Of a stretch of DNA of 64,000 nt, positions 52,824 through 61,355 are shown in pieces. The DNA is from JANXUR01 sp038229415 (GTDB lineage Bacteria > Acidobacteriota > Terriglobia > Terriglobales > Acidobacteriaceae), in the NCBI GenBank assembly GCA_038229415.1, contig JBBROM010000007.1, positions 1-64,000 on the forward strand, written 5' to 3'. A program made the position numbers and the translations under genes. Positions within the stretch are counted from its first letter, which is position 1. Each line of letters opens with the position of its first letter. The notes beneath the pieces are model-generated. The model was not told the origin of the DNA, made no database searches, and was given only the letters and a program-made list of their open reading frames with translations.

Positions 52824-52850
52824 GACGGGCCGGCAAAGTGCCCGCCGGTC
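52824..52850. terminator. Imperfect GC-rich hairpin between convergent genes
   Basis: GACGGGCCGGC and GCCCGCCGGTC can form an imperfect stem between the convergent DUF4238 and excisionase-like genes. On the minus strand it is followed by TTGTTTC. It may act in both directions. Confidence 0.4.
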
Positions 52851-52882
52851 TCAGCCCAAAGTGTGAAATTGTCTCGACGATC

Positions 52883-53134
52883 TCATGTGCGGTAATTCAT
52901 ACCGTTTCCCCCGTTCGACCCATTACGCGCCTGGTTCGACTGCTCAATTTCCTTCTTGATCCACTCTGCGACTTCTGCGGGGCAAAACCGGACCGCACCC
53001 TTGACGTGAAAGCAAGGAATTAGGCCAGCCTTGGCCATCTTGTAAATGTGCGCTGGGGTAACACCCAACATCTTCGCCACCTCGGAAACTTTCAGGGCCT
53101 CTTTGCGGTTTTCTAATATTTCGATGAGTCTCAT
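52883..53134 (-). CDS. Excisionase-like helix-turn-helix protein
   Basis: This 83-residue protein has a MerR/Xis-type HTH: LKVSEVAKMLGVTPAHIYKMAKAGLIPCFHVKGAVRFCPAEVAEWIKKE, covering nearly the whole chain, then an Asn/Gly-rich tail. Such proteins act as excision directionality factors or small regulators. ATG 53134 has no clear ribosome site and a TTG at 53143 is no better. An out-of-frame ATG at 53168 behind a strong GGAGGTG may provide coupling. It is divergent from the VirB operon across ~540 bases. Confidence 0.75.
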   Translation of the reverse strand: MRLIEILENRKEALKVSEVAKMLGVTPAHIYKMAKAGLIPCFHVKGAVRFCPAEVAEWIKKEIEQSNQARNGSNGGNGMNYRT

Positions 53135-53676
53135 GGCTGTCAAACTTTTGAATAACCGTTGCGGTCATCTCAAAAGCACCTCCGATTCGGGCACCAGGGT
53201 TTGTCTCGCTTGAAAGAGACACGAATACACAAATGCCAACACACTCGGCGGAAGAGAGTTGCAGCTTGATTGTGTGGGTGGCCTGGAGGCGCAGGGCAGC
53301 ACCGAGTGGCGAACAAATATAAACCCAGTGGCACGAGAAAAGTTGCTGTGGCGCACGTCACACCTTCTCAACGGACGCAGTTCGCAGTCGGATGCGCCCA
53401 GAATACGGCGCTCCCCATTTCAGACACTTAGAAAATTGGATGCATCCCTACACTTCAAGTAAGACTTTAAATGTCTCGGAATTGTAAAAACTTCGACCTG
53501 CTTCGACGGCGCATACCCCAAACCGCCCGTCCGTAGCGGCATTCAACGTCTTCGATCATTTTCAATGGTGTGAGTTAAAGCCGCATCTTGACTTCGGTCG
53601 GAAAACTATCGGCAGCTCTTCTGTGTCTGAGTGTGTGAACGTGCAGCAAGGATGCGCGTTTCAACGGATGTGAAAT
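53135..53676. other. Long divergent control region before the VirB operon
   Basis: These 542 bases between the excisionase-like gene and the pilin gene hold no supported gene. A TTGACT at ~53588 is the best -35-like hexamer but lacks a well spaced -10. GGATGTGA precedes the pilin ATG at 53677. Promoters for both flanking genes and regulator sites should be here; I see no large inverted repeat. Confidence 0.45.
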
Positions 53677-53928
53677 ATGAACATGATGCTCTCACTCATC
53701 TTGCTGCAAGCCGGGGGAAGTCCCTGGGAAAACGCGGTCACGCAGCTTCAGAACGCGTTCACTGGCCCGATTGCCAAGGGCCTGAGCCTTGTCGCCATCG
53801 TGGTTGGCGGGTTGATGTTCGCCTTCGGAGAGGGCAGCAGCAAGCGCATGCTTGCGGGGATTGTCTTCGGCATCGGCATGGCGATAGCAGCGGTAAATTT
53901 TCTTTCCTGGCTCTTTCCGGGGTCGTAG
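53677..53928 (+). CDS. virB2: VirB2/TrbC-type conjugative pilin
   Basis: This 83-residue protein has the pilin pattern: a short N terminus with a first hydrophobic segment (NMMLSLILLQAGG), then two membrane helices (GLSLVAIVVGGLMFAFGEG and MLAGIVFGIGMAIAAVNFLSWLF) separated by a short basic loop. It forms the extracellular pilus after insertion in the inner membrane. Start ATG 53677 is behind GGATGTGA. It opens the VirB operon, followed after 16 bases by the VirB3 gene. Confidence 0.85.
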   Translation: MNMMLSLILLQAGGSPWENAVTQLQNAFTGPIAKGLSLVAIVVGGLMFAFGEGSSKRMLAGIVFGIGMAIAAVNFLSWLFPGS

Positions 53929-53944
53929 GTCGTTTGAGGGATGT

Positions 53945-54244
53945 ATGCAGAAGGAACGCCGGATTAACGCTACGCATAAGGCGATCAACAAGCCGTTGAC
54001 GATCCTCGGCGCGGAACGAAAGTTGTTCTTTGTCGCGCTGATCATGGGCGCGGCGGCTTTTAACCTCTTCGGCAGTCTGCTAGGTGGCCTTCTGCTCTTT
54101 GGGAGCCTGTTTTTGCTGGCGCAGTGGGCGACCCGGACGGACCCGCAGATCCTGCGAATTCTGCTTAACTCCAGCAAATTTCGCCGTGAGTACGATCCTG
54201 CAAAGTTTAGCGACCCGAACGTCAGGGTGATTGACCATGCTTAG
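53945..54244 (+). CDS. virB3: VirB3/TrbD-type channel protein
   Basis: This 99-residue inner-membrane protein has the VirB3 layout: an N-terminal RRINATHKAINKPLTILGAERKLFF motif, two closely spaced hydrophobic helices (FVALIMGAAAFNLF, LLGGLLLFGSLFLLAQW) and a cytoplasmic tail ending EYDPAKFSDPNV. GAGGGATGT precedes ATG 53945. It overlaps the VirB4 gene by 8 bases and works with VirB4. Confidence 0.85.
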   Translation: MQKERRINATHKAINKPLTILGAERKLFFVALIMGAAAFNLFGSLLGGLLLFGSLFLLAQWATRTDPQILRILLNSSKFRREYDPAKFSDPNVRVIDHA

Positions 54245-56681
54245 GTTGTCAAAGATCGTCAAGAGCTACAAAGAGACGGGCGCTCTCAATGAGAACGTCA
54301 GCATCTATGGCTTTCTTGACGATCATGTCTTTCTGACCAAGCGCGGTGACGTTGGCGTGGTGTTGGAAGTCGAGGGAGTCGATTACGAGTGCTTGGATCA
54401 CAAGCAGACGGATGGCCTGACGAAGCGCCTGGAATCGGCGCTCCGGCTCTTGGGGCCGCAGTTCCGTGTCTATCAGCTCTTGTTCAAGGTCAGCCACGAA
54501 ACGATTCCTCATGAGGCGTATGAAAACCCGGTCGTCAAGCGGGCTGTTGATGACCGGATGGCCTACTTCGAGAGAAAGGCCGGCGAGTTGTACTCCCTGC
54601 GGATTTACTACCTGATTTTGTACGAGGGAGCCAGGCATCACGCCAAGCTGAGCAGAAGTGTACAGAAGTTGGCGTCAGAGCCGAAACAGGCAATCGAGGA
54701 ACTCAAGGGATTTGTCAGCAGCAAGAAACAAACGGTCCTGATTGGGAGCGCGATTGAGAAACAGCACCGGCTGCTTCTGCACCAGGTGCGCAGCCTCATT
54801 CTTCAGCTCAGCGATTTCGTAAAGATTGAGATCAGCGACAAGCAACAAGCCTTCACTGTCCTGAAGCGGCTGCTGAATTTCTCTCCCATAAAACTCGACC
54901 ATGCGCGGCTGAAATACGACACGCATGTGGATTACTACCTCGCGGACTCCGCGCTTGAGTGCTATCCGGGACACCTTCTCGTGGATGACTGCTACGTGAA
55001 AGTCCTCACCCTGAAAGAGCCTACCGCGCAGAGCTGGCCCCTGATTCTCCGACAATTGTTGGAAGTGGGGGCCAGCTACCACATCGTGACGGAATGGAAG
55101 CCCCAGGACAATACGGCCGCCCGCAAGCGCATTCAGTCCATGCGGCGGCACTTCCACAACAGCAAAACCTCCCTGTTCAGCCAGCTCAAGGCAGACAACT
55201 CCACGAATCCTGGCGAGCTGCTGGTGGACGATTCCAAGGAATCACTCGTCCGTAGTCTCGGTGAATGCCTGAAGGAAATCGAGTTGAACGGCAATTACTT
55301 CGGCGAGTTCTCGCTGACCGTGGTCGTGTACGACAAGAGCCTCTCAGCGGTCGAAAAGGCGTGCGCAGAGTTTTACAAAGTCTTCTCAATGCACGATGGC
55401 TTGGTCTTTGAGGAACGGTACAACCTGCTGAATGCGTTCTTTGCGACCGTGCCGGGAAACAAGCATTTCAATCTCCGTTATCTCTGGTTGCTGAACGCAA
55501 ATTATGCCGACTACTCGTTCCTGTTCACGCTGCACACGGGAGAGCGGCGGAACAAGCACTTGAACGCTGAATATCTGGCGGTTCTCGAAACTAATCACGG
55601 TACGCCCTATTTTCTGAACCTGCACTATCAGGACACGGCACATACCGTTGTGCTGGGCCGTACTGGATCGGGGAAATCGTTCTTCCTTAATTTCCTGATA
55701 ACCAATTTGCAGAAATATTCTCCGTACACATTCATCTTCGACCTGGGTGGAAGCTTCCGCAGCATTACTCAGCTTTTCGGCGGCGCTTATCTGAAGGTCA
55801 GCGCCGAGCACTCGGAGTTCACTATCAATCCCTTTTCTCTGGAACCGACGCGGGAGAACTTGAACTTCCTCTTCTCCCTGATGAAGGTCCTGGCCGAAGG
55901 ACGTGGCCTGAATCCGTTGAGTCAGGCTGAGGAAAAGGATCTCTATGCACAGATTCAGAACCTCTACGTCCTGCCTGCGAATTTGCGAACCTTGAGCGTC
56001 CTGGTCAACACCTTGCAGAAGTCCTTGGCCGGCAAGCTGGAAAAGTGGATACGCGGCGGCCAGTACGAACAGGTCTTCGACAACGAGAAAGACGCGCTTA
56101 CGCTCTCGCGCTTCCAGTGCTTCGATTTCGAGGGGCTGGACCGTTATCCCGAACTGATTGAGCCTCTGCTTTTCTATATCCTGCACCGGGCCAATGCGTC
56201 CATCTATAGCCCGGAGGCAGTCACCACGTTCAAGACGTTTTTCATCGACGAGGCATGGCGCTTCTTCGGACACCCGACGATTCGGAATTACATCGTTGAG
56301 GCTCTCAAGACTTGGCGCAAGAAGAATGCCGCCATGATCCTGTCCACGCAGTCGCTTGACGAGTTGGACAAGTCGGAAATCGTGAACATCGTCATCGAAA
56401 GCTGTGCGACCAAGATTTTTCTCGCTAATCCGGACATGGATCGGGAGCTGTACCGGAACACGTTTCACCTCAACGACAACGAAATCGAGATGATCTCGAC
56501 CCTCATTCCCAAACGGCAAGCACTGGTGAAGCGTCCTGATCTAGCGAAGGTGGTCAATCTTGAGGTGGACGCAAAGAGTTATTGGCTGTACACCAGCGAC
56601 CCGAACGAGAGCTTCAGGCGCGAGCAGGCTTTCCGGGACCACGGGTTTGAAAAGGGTTTGGAAATTCTGGCAAGGAGTTAA
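54237..56681 (+). CDS. virB4: VirB4/TrbE-type ATPase
   Basis: This 814-residue ATPase energises pilus assembly and substrate transport at the inner membrane. ATG 54237 with AGGG upstream is preferred; a TTG at 54231 is possible. The N-terminal VirB4 domain (LNENVSIYGFLDDHVFLTKRGDVGVVLEVEGVDYE) is followed by Walker A LGRTGSGKSFFLNF near residue 472 and Walker B TFFIDEAWRFFG near 668. The motif AAMILSTQSLDEL comes next. Everything is intact and of normal length. Spacing to VirB9 is 2 bases. Confidence 0.93.
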   Translation: MLRLSKIVKSYKETGALNENVSIYGFLDDHVFLTKRGDVGVVLEVEGVDYECLDHKQTDGLTKRLESALRLLGPQFRVYQLLFKVSHETIPHEAYENPVVKRAVDDRMAYFERKAGELYSLRIYYLILYEGARHHAKLSRSVQKLASEPKQAIEELKGFVSSKKQTVLIGSAIEKQHRLLLHQVRSLILQLSDFVKIEISDKQQAFTVLKRLLNFSPIKLDHARLKYDTHVDYYLADSALECYPGHLLVDDCYVKVLTLKEPTAQSWPLILRQLLEVGASYHIVTEWKPQDNTAARKRIQSMRRHFHNSKTSLFSQLKADNSTNPGELLVDDSKESLVRSLGECLKEIELNGNYFGEFSLTVVVYDKSLSAVEKACAEFYKVFSMHDGLVFEERYNLLNAFFATVPGNKHFNLRYLWLLNANYADYSFLFTLHTGERRNKHLNAEYLAVLETNHGTPYFLNLHYQDTAHTVVLGRTGSGKSFFLNFLITNLQKYSPYTFIFDLGGSFRSITQLFGGAYLKVSAEHSEFTINPFSLEPTRENLNFLFSLMKVLAEGRGLNPLSQAEEKDLYAQIQNLYVLPANLRTLSVLVNTLQKSLAGKLEKWIRGGQYEQVFDNEKDALTLSRFQCFDFEGLDRYPELIEPLLFYILHRANASIYSPEAVTTFKTFFIDEAWRFFGHPTIRNYIVEALKTWRKKNAAMILSTQSLDELDKSEIVNIVIESCATKIFLANPDMDRELYRNTFHLNDNEIEMISTLIPKRQALVKRPDLAKVVNLEVDAKSYWLYTSDPNESFRREQAFRDHGFEKGLEILARS

Positions 56682-56683
56682 CT

Positions 56684-57442
56684 ATGAAAAGAGCAATCGC
56701 AATCGTCTTCTTCGCGGTCCTGGCAGCGGCCTCTGCTGCCGCTCAGAGCCGCGAAGCACGAACCGTCAAGTACGCGGCCAAAGATATCGTCCTGATTAAG
56801 GCCAAGCTGCGTTACACAACACTGATCGTTCTGCCTCAGAGCGAGAAGATCCTCGACTTTGTGACCGGAGACAAGGATTTCTGGGTGGTCGAAGGAACGC
56901 AAAACTTCTGCTACATAAAACCGGCTAAGCAAGGCATCAGCACCGATGTCACGCTGATCACGGCGGCGGGCAATGTGTACTCATTCCTTGTGAAGGAAAT
57001 CGGGGAGAGCGACGATCCCGACCTCAAGGTATTCATCGAGCCGAAAGACCAGTCCATCGTTCAAGCGATGAATGCCCCGCCGAAATTCGTACCGTCGAGC
57101 GAAGTTGAAGGGCTGCGGGTGCAGGCCGCCCTTGCCACAGCCCATGCGGAAAAGGACAAAGACACATTTCGGGCGGACTACCCGGTTAAGAACCTGAAAT
57201 TTGACTACGGTTTTGACAAGGACAAGAAGCCCTTCCTGGTCTCGGACATTTATCACGATGACAGATTCACGTACATCCGCTCCTCGGCTCAGGAAAAACC
57301 GACGCTGTATGAGGTAAAGGACGGATCACCGAATCTCATCAACTTCGACCTGAAGGACGGTGTTTATGTCGTGCCCAAGATTCTCGATTCCGGTTATCTC
57401 ATGATCGGCAAACACAGGATGGATTTCAAGAGGCAGGAGTAA
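56684..57442 (+). CDS. virB9: VirB9/TrbG-type outer-channel protein
   Basis: This 252-residue periplasmic protein has a signal peptide (MKRAIAIVFFAVLAAASAAAQ). The VirB9/CagX fold is indicated by LRYTTLIVLPQSEKILDFVTGDKDFWVVE, YIKPAKQGISTDVTLITAAGNVYSFLVKE and the C-terminal LKFDYGFDKDKKPFLVSDIYHDDRFTYIR. AAGGAG precedes ATG 56684. It builds the core complex with VirB10. No small VirB7 lipoprotein gene is visible next to it. Confidence 0.9.
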   Translation: MKRAIAIVFFAVLAAASAAAQSREARTVKYAAKDIVLIKAKLRYTTLIVLPQSEKILDFVTGDKDFWVVEGTQNFCYIKPAKQGISTDVTLITAAGNVYSFLVKEIGESDDPDLKVFIEPKDQSIVQAMNAPPKFVPSSEVEGLRVQAALATAHAEKDKDTFRADYPVKNLKFDYGFDKDKKPFLVSDIYHDDRFTYIRSSAQEKPTLYEVKDGSPNLINFDLKDGVYVVPKILDSGYLMIGKHRMDFKRQE

Positions 57443-57446
57443 TGCC

Positions 57447-58676
57447 ATGTCGCAGCCCGATGAAGTACAAAACACGGTGCCCAATGTCCAGGACAAACGG
57501 AAGCCTGCTCCCGGAGTTCTGCCGAAGAACGCTCAGACGTGGGTAGTGATGGGGCTTACCGCGGTGATCATGCTCATGCTGTGGGTCTCCGGCCCGGCAA
57601 AGGGAGCAAAGTCGTCACAAAAGCCCGATGCTCCGAAGACCGAGACGGTGGCCGGACTCAGCCCTGCAGAAATTGGGGCACGTCTCGAACAGGAACGGCG
57701 CGAGCAGCGGATGCCTTTCCCGCCTGCACAACGTCCTCTGAATCAGCAATCCGGGCGTGGTGACTTTGCTCCTTCTGCTGGCAACCAAGAAGCCACTGTG
57801 CCAGTTGAGCAGGACCCTATAAAGCAGGACATGCGCAGGCGTGAGTATGCGTCGCGGTTTTCGTCCAGCGTCTCCCTCACCTATCGCCCTCCCCAAGTGA
57901 GCGAGTCCGCAAGGACTGCGCTGGACCCATCACCCCAACTGCCGTTGGACTTGTCGGCGCTGGAAATTCCGAATCTCCCTGCCGGTCTGACAAACAACGG
58001 ACTGACTCCGGCGCAACCAACGGCAGCAACGGCTGAGACACCGCGCAAGAGAAGCAATCCGAATTTCAACGAGGCAAGCGGAAAGGACTACGTGGTCTTT
58101 GAGGGAACGGTTCTTGAAACGGCGCTCGTCACCCGTCTGAACGGAGACTTCTCTGGGCCGGTCATCTGCATGTTGACCAGCAACATCTATTCTCACGATG
58201 GTCAGCGCCTGCTTATTCCTGCCGGCACGAAAGTCCTGGGAGAAACCAAGCGGGTTGAGGGCTTCGGACAGACGCGCTTGGCCGTAGCTTTCCACCGGCT
58301 CATCATGCCGGACGGTTATTCCGTTGACCTCGACCAGTTTCACGGCTTGAACCAGATCGGAGAGACGGGCCTCAAAGATCAGGTCAATCATCATTACGTG
58401 CAAGTCTTTGGCGCATCCGTCGCTGTCGGCGCAATCGGTGGGCTGGCACAGGCAGGCACGAATACCAGCAGCCTGGGACTGCCGCAGACTACGGCGGATG
58501 CTTACCGTCAAGGTGTGGCCACAAGCTTCGCGCAATCGTCAACGCACATTCTGGACAGGTTCTTGAACCTGCTCCCCACGATAACCATCCGGGAAGGTCA
58601 CCGCGTGAAGGTGTATCTCACGCAAGACCTCCTGGTTCCCGATTATGCACAACACGAGATGCCCTCGAATCTTTAA
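57447..58676 (+). CDS. virB10: VirB10/TrbI-type core-complex protein
   Basis: This 409-residue protein spans the envelope: one N-terminal transmembrane helix (VVMGLTAVIMLMLWVSG, ~33-49), a Pro/Gln-rich periplasmic stretch (~50-200) and the VirB10/TrbI beta domain (~205-400). That domain shows VFEGTVLETALVTRLNGDFSGPVICMLTSNIYSHDGQRLLIPAGTKVLGE and the C-terminal LTIREGHRVKVYLTQDLLVP equivalent. CAGGAG precedes ATG 57447, 4 bases after the VirB9 stop codon. It is intact. Confidence 0.92.
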   Translation: MSQPDEVQNTVPNVQDKRKPAPGVLPKNAQTWVVMGLTAVIMLMLWVSGPAKGAKSSQKPDAPKTETVAGLSPAEIGARLEQERREQRMPFPPAQRPLNQQSGRGDFAPSAGNQEATVPVEQDPIKQDMRRREYASRFSSSVSLTYRPPQVSESARTALDPSPQLPLDLSALEIPNLPAGLTNNGLTPAQPTAATAETPRKRSNPNFNEASGKDYVVFEGTVLETALVTRLNGDFSGPVICMLTSNIYSHDGQRLLIPAGTKVLGETKRVEGFGQTRLAVAFHRLIMPDGYSVDLDQFHGLNQIGETGLKDQVNHHYVQVFGASVAVGAIGGLAQAGTNTSSLGLPQTTADAYRQGVATSFAQSSTHILDRFLNLLPTITIREGHRVKVYLTQDLLVPDYAQHEMPSNL

Positions 58677-58685
58677 GGAGTAGTT

Positions 58686-59483
58686 ATGAAATATCGAATC
58701 GCACTGCTATCGCTCTTGTTCGCTCTTACGGTCAGCCCGTCCTTTGCTCAGTTGGGCAGCCCGATTGTATTCGATCCCACCAACTACAAGAACGCCATTC
58801 TGCGCTATTTGCAATTGCAGCAGCAATTACAGCGGCTCCAGCAGACGTACAACCTCCACATGCAGCAGTATCAGTTCATCCAAGCGCAGGCCCGGCAGCT
58901 TCAGAATATGGTGGCTCGGTATCGCGCCGTTCCTTCTCAATGGTCGAATCTGAGCGCCAGCAACACCCTGGGCAACACCACTCGGTGGGTGAACGGGATC
59001 AACACCGGCGCTTATGGAATGGCTCAGCAGGGCTATGGCCAGGTCAATCGGTCATTGAGCAGTCCTTCCGGCGTCAACACGTATGACGGTCTGAGACAGG
59101 CCTATGGGTTGGAAGAACTTTCGGACGGCTCAACCATCAACGGGATGGCCACGATTGGCCAGTTGAGAAACAATGCGCAGCAACTTGAACTCCACATCAA
59201 GCAGCTCGAAGACGATTCGCTCTCTTCTGCCCCTGACCTGAATACTCAGATCGCGGTGCTGAACAAGATCAATGCAGCCAACGTGCTGTTGGTCCGTACG
59301 ATGCAAGATACCAATAAGCTGCTGGCCTCTCTGCTGGAACAGCAACTCGTCGCGACTGAGCGCAACCGCACATCGGGCGTGGGGAGCATCAACACGGAGC
59401 TATATCGTCAACAGCACTTCACGGAAGTCATGAGTTTCACAAGTTCTATGCCTACCCGGCTGCAAACGCCCACAGGCAAGTAG
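58686..59483 (+). CDS. TrbJ/VirB5-like periplasmic pilus protein
   Basis: This 265-residue protein has a signal peptide (MKYRIALLSLLFALTVSPSFAQ) and the TrbJ/VirB5 pattern FDPTNYKNAILRYLQLQQQLQRLQQTYNLHMQQY, a Gln-rich coiled coil over ~30-90. A second helical part lies at ~160-225. AAGGAG precedes ATG 58686. It should be a minor pilus component or adhesin. Sequence conservation in this family is low, but position between VirB10 and the VirB6/TrbL gene supports the call. Confidence 0.8.
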   Translation: MKYRIALLSLLFALTVSPSFAQLGSPIVFDPTNYKNAILRYLQLQQQLQRLQQTYNLHMQQYQFIQAQARQLQNMVARYRAVPSQWSNLSASNTLGNTTRWVNGINTGAYGMAQQGYGQVNRSLSSPSGVNTYDGLRQAYGLEELSDGSTINGMATIGQLRNNAQQLELHIKQLEDDSLSSAPDLNTQIAVLNKINAANVLLVRTMQDTNKLLASLLEQQLVATERNRTSGVGSINTELYRQQHFTEVMSFTSSMPTRLQTPTGK

Positions 59484-59495
59484 AGGGAGCGCTTT

Positions 59496-60350
59496 ATGTT
59501 TGTTCCCGTTCAAGATCCGCTCACCTCCCTTGAAGACATCATTCGTGGCCTGATGACCTCGAAGCTCGATTTGTTTGTAGGGATGGGTCAGAACCTGTTT
59601 CGTGGGTTTGCCACCATTCTCATTGCCTGGTTTGGCGTGCAGTCCGCGCTCTCCAGCGCGGAAGGCGGCGAAGGGTTCAATTTCACCCGTTTCAGCCGCT
59701 TGCTTCTCGTAATCGCCTTTGGCTTTGCGATGGTGAAGTATTACAGCACGCCAATCCCTGGGTTCGGCATGAGCTTCCCCGATTTGGTTATGCAAGAGGC
59801 ATCTTCGCTGTCAAACAGCATTGGCATGGACCAGGCGCGTCTGATCGAGACCAAGGTCACCAAGGTGGAACAAGGGATGGAACAGCCCAGCTCCATCAAC
59901 TTTCACGAGACTCTCACATTTGTCGTGTTGTACGTGATCCTGGCTACCGTCCAAGCGGTCGTGCTGATGATTATCGGATTCGGGCTGATAGCACAGGCTG
60001 TGCTGCTGCTAGTCGGGCCTGTATTCATTCCGTTTTTCATCGTGCCCAAGATGGACTGGCTCTTCTGGGGCTGGTTCAAGGCGTTTCTTCAGTATTCGTT
60101 CTATCAGGTCGTGGCCAGCGCCTTCGTTTACATCTTCGGCAAGCTCCTGCTGGCCTTCTTTGCCGTTGATATGGGCGGCATGAGCGTAGAGCAATGGATG
60201 ACTGCTTTCCCGGCGATATTCATCTTTTTACTGATCGCAATTTACGGCCTGTTGAAGATTCCTGCCCTGACGAATCACTTGTTCAGTGGATCGGCGGGAG
60301 CAGACTCCGGCCTGGCTGCGGCAATGGTCGCGTATATCAGTCGAGGTTAG
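59496..60350 (+). CDS. virB6: VirB6/TrbL-type polytopic channel protein
   Basis: This 284-residue inner-membrane protein has about five to six hydrophobic helices, including GFATILIAWFGVQSAL, FSRLLLVIAFGFAMV, LTFVVLYVILATVQAVVLMIIGFGLIAQAVLLLVGPVFIPFFI, FYQVVASAFVYIFGKLLLAFF and FPAIFIFLLIAIYGLLKIP. This matches TrbL/VirB6. GAGGGAG precedes ATG 59496. It forms the inner-membrane part of the channel. A Gly-rich end (SAGADSGLAAAM) closes it. Confidence 0.88.
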   Translation: MFVPVQDPLTSLEDIIRGLMTSKLDLFVGMGQNLFRGFATILIAWFGVQSALSSAEGGEGFNFTRFSRLLLVIAFGFAMVKYYSTPIPGFGMSFPDLVMQEASSLSNSIGMDQARLIETKVTKVEQGMEQPSSINFHETLTFVVLYVILATVQAVVLMIIGFGLIAQAVLLLVGPVFIPFFIVPKMDWLFWGWFKAFLQYSFYQVVASAFVYIFGKLLLAFFAVDMGGMSVEQWMTAFPAIFIFLLIAIYGLLKIPALTNHLFSGSAGADSGLAAAMVAYISRG

Positions 60351-60352
60351 TT

Positions 60353-61036
60353 ATGGCCGTAGATGCAAAGCAAGACGCAACTTTCAATTCTGCCAAGCAG
60401 CTCTACGCTGAGCAGTTCGGTGATGCCATTGTCACAAACACATATTTGAAGATCGCATTGCTGGCAATGGCCTTGGTGTCTGCCGCTCTGGTCTACACGA
60501 ACATCAGGACTGTTCGGATGGTTCAGGACTTCAAGCCGTTGGTGATCCGCATCAACGACATTGGACGGGCGGAAGCCGTCAAATATGACACGCTTGGGTA
60601 CAAGCCCCAGGATGGGGAGATCAAGTATTTTCTGAGCGACTTCTGCCGGCTCTACTACAACCGGAACCGCTATACGATTCGTGACAATTTCAAAAAGTCG
60701 CTGCTCTTCATGGAAGCGCAGCTCGCCAATAGCGTTGCTGAGGCATACAGGAAGAATCACACGGTCGAGGGGTACTTGCAAGATTCTAGCGGCCCTGACA
60801 TCGACATCGAGGTCCAGAAGGTCTCAATTGAGGATTTGCGCTCGGCTCCCTACAAGGCCACGGTCGATTTTTACGAGATTGCCTACTCTCCGGGCGAGCA
60901 TGTCGAGATCAAACGGACCCTTTACACGGCCCACTTCGTCTTTCTCTTTCGTGATTCGGTCCCGAACGAACTGATTCAGGTGAACCCGCTCGGCCTGGCA
61001 ATCACGTACTTCCGTGAAGATGAGGCATTCAAATGA
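60353..61036 (+). CDS. virB8: VirB8/TrbF-type assembly factor
   Basis: This 227-residue protein starts at ATG 60353, 2 bases after the VirB6 stop codon; a longer frame from 60194 runs through VirB6 sequence and is discounted. One transmembrane helix (YLKIALLAMALVSAALVYTNI) lies at ~30-50, followed by the periplasmic VirB8/TrbF domain (FLSDFCRLYYNRNRYTIRDNFKKSLLFM and VSIEDLRSAPYKATVDFYEI). It nucleates assembly of the channel. It overlaps the following HTH gene by 4 bases (ATGA). Confidence 0.88.
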   Translation: MAVDAKQDATFNSAKQLYAEQFGDAIVTNTYLKIALLAMALVSAALVYTNIRTVRMVQDFKPLVIRINDIGRAEAVKYDTLGYKPQDGEIKYFLSDFCRLYYNRNRYTIRDNFKKSLLFMEAQLANSVAEAYRKNHTVEGYLQDSSGPDIDIEVQKVSIEDLRSAPYKATVDFYEIAYSPGEHVEIKRTLYTAHFVFLFRDSVPNELIQVNPLGLAITYFREDEAFK

Positions 61037-61308
61037 GTTCGCTTGAACCCTCGCTCACTCGTCTACCTCCGCAGAGTGTTTCGGAACAAGGACTCTCGGA
61101 CAAAGCTATCGAAAAACACTACTCTGTGGAAGAGATTGGAGAACTCTGGGCGTTGAGTCCAAGAACGGTGAGGAGAATGTTTGAAAAAGAGCCTGGCATC
61201 ATTGTCTTCGGGAACACGGGCAGCATGAAGAAACGCCGCTACGTCACGCTCAGAGTTCCTGAGAGCGTTCTAGTCCGCGTTCATCGTCGTCTTCGGAAGG
61301 CGAGCTGA
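61033..61308 (+). CDS. Small HTH protein ending the VirB operon
   Basis: This 91-residue protein is coupled to VirB8 by an ATGA overlap. Residues ~28-80 form a MerR/excisionase-type HTH (KHYSVEEIGELWALSPRTVRRMFEKEPGIIVFGN, then MKKRRYVTLRVPESVLVRVHRRL). It is probably a regulator of transfer genes or a second directionality factor. A related HTH gene lies upstream of the operon at 52883-53134. Confidence 0.7.
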   Translation: MSSLEPSLTRLPPQSVSEQGLSDKAIEKHYSVEEIGELWALSPRTVRRMFEKEPGIIVFGNTGSMKKRRYVTLRVPESVLVRVHRRLRKAS

Positions 61309-61355
61309 GCCACTTGCAATGACGGTCGGCGATCGGTGCAGTTTGATTGGAGGAA

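Noticed and set aside
55386..56519. Minus-strand frame of 377 codons opposite virB4
   Set aside because: It lies wholly within the conserved ATPase domain of VirB4 and shows only charge-biased, domain-free sequence.
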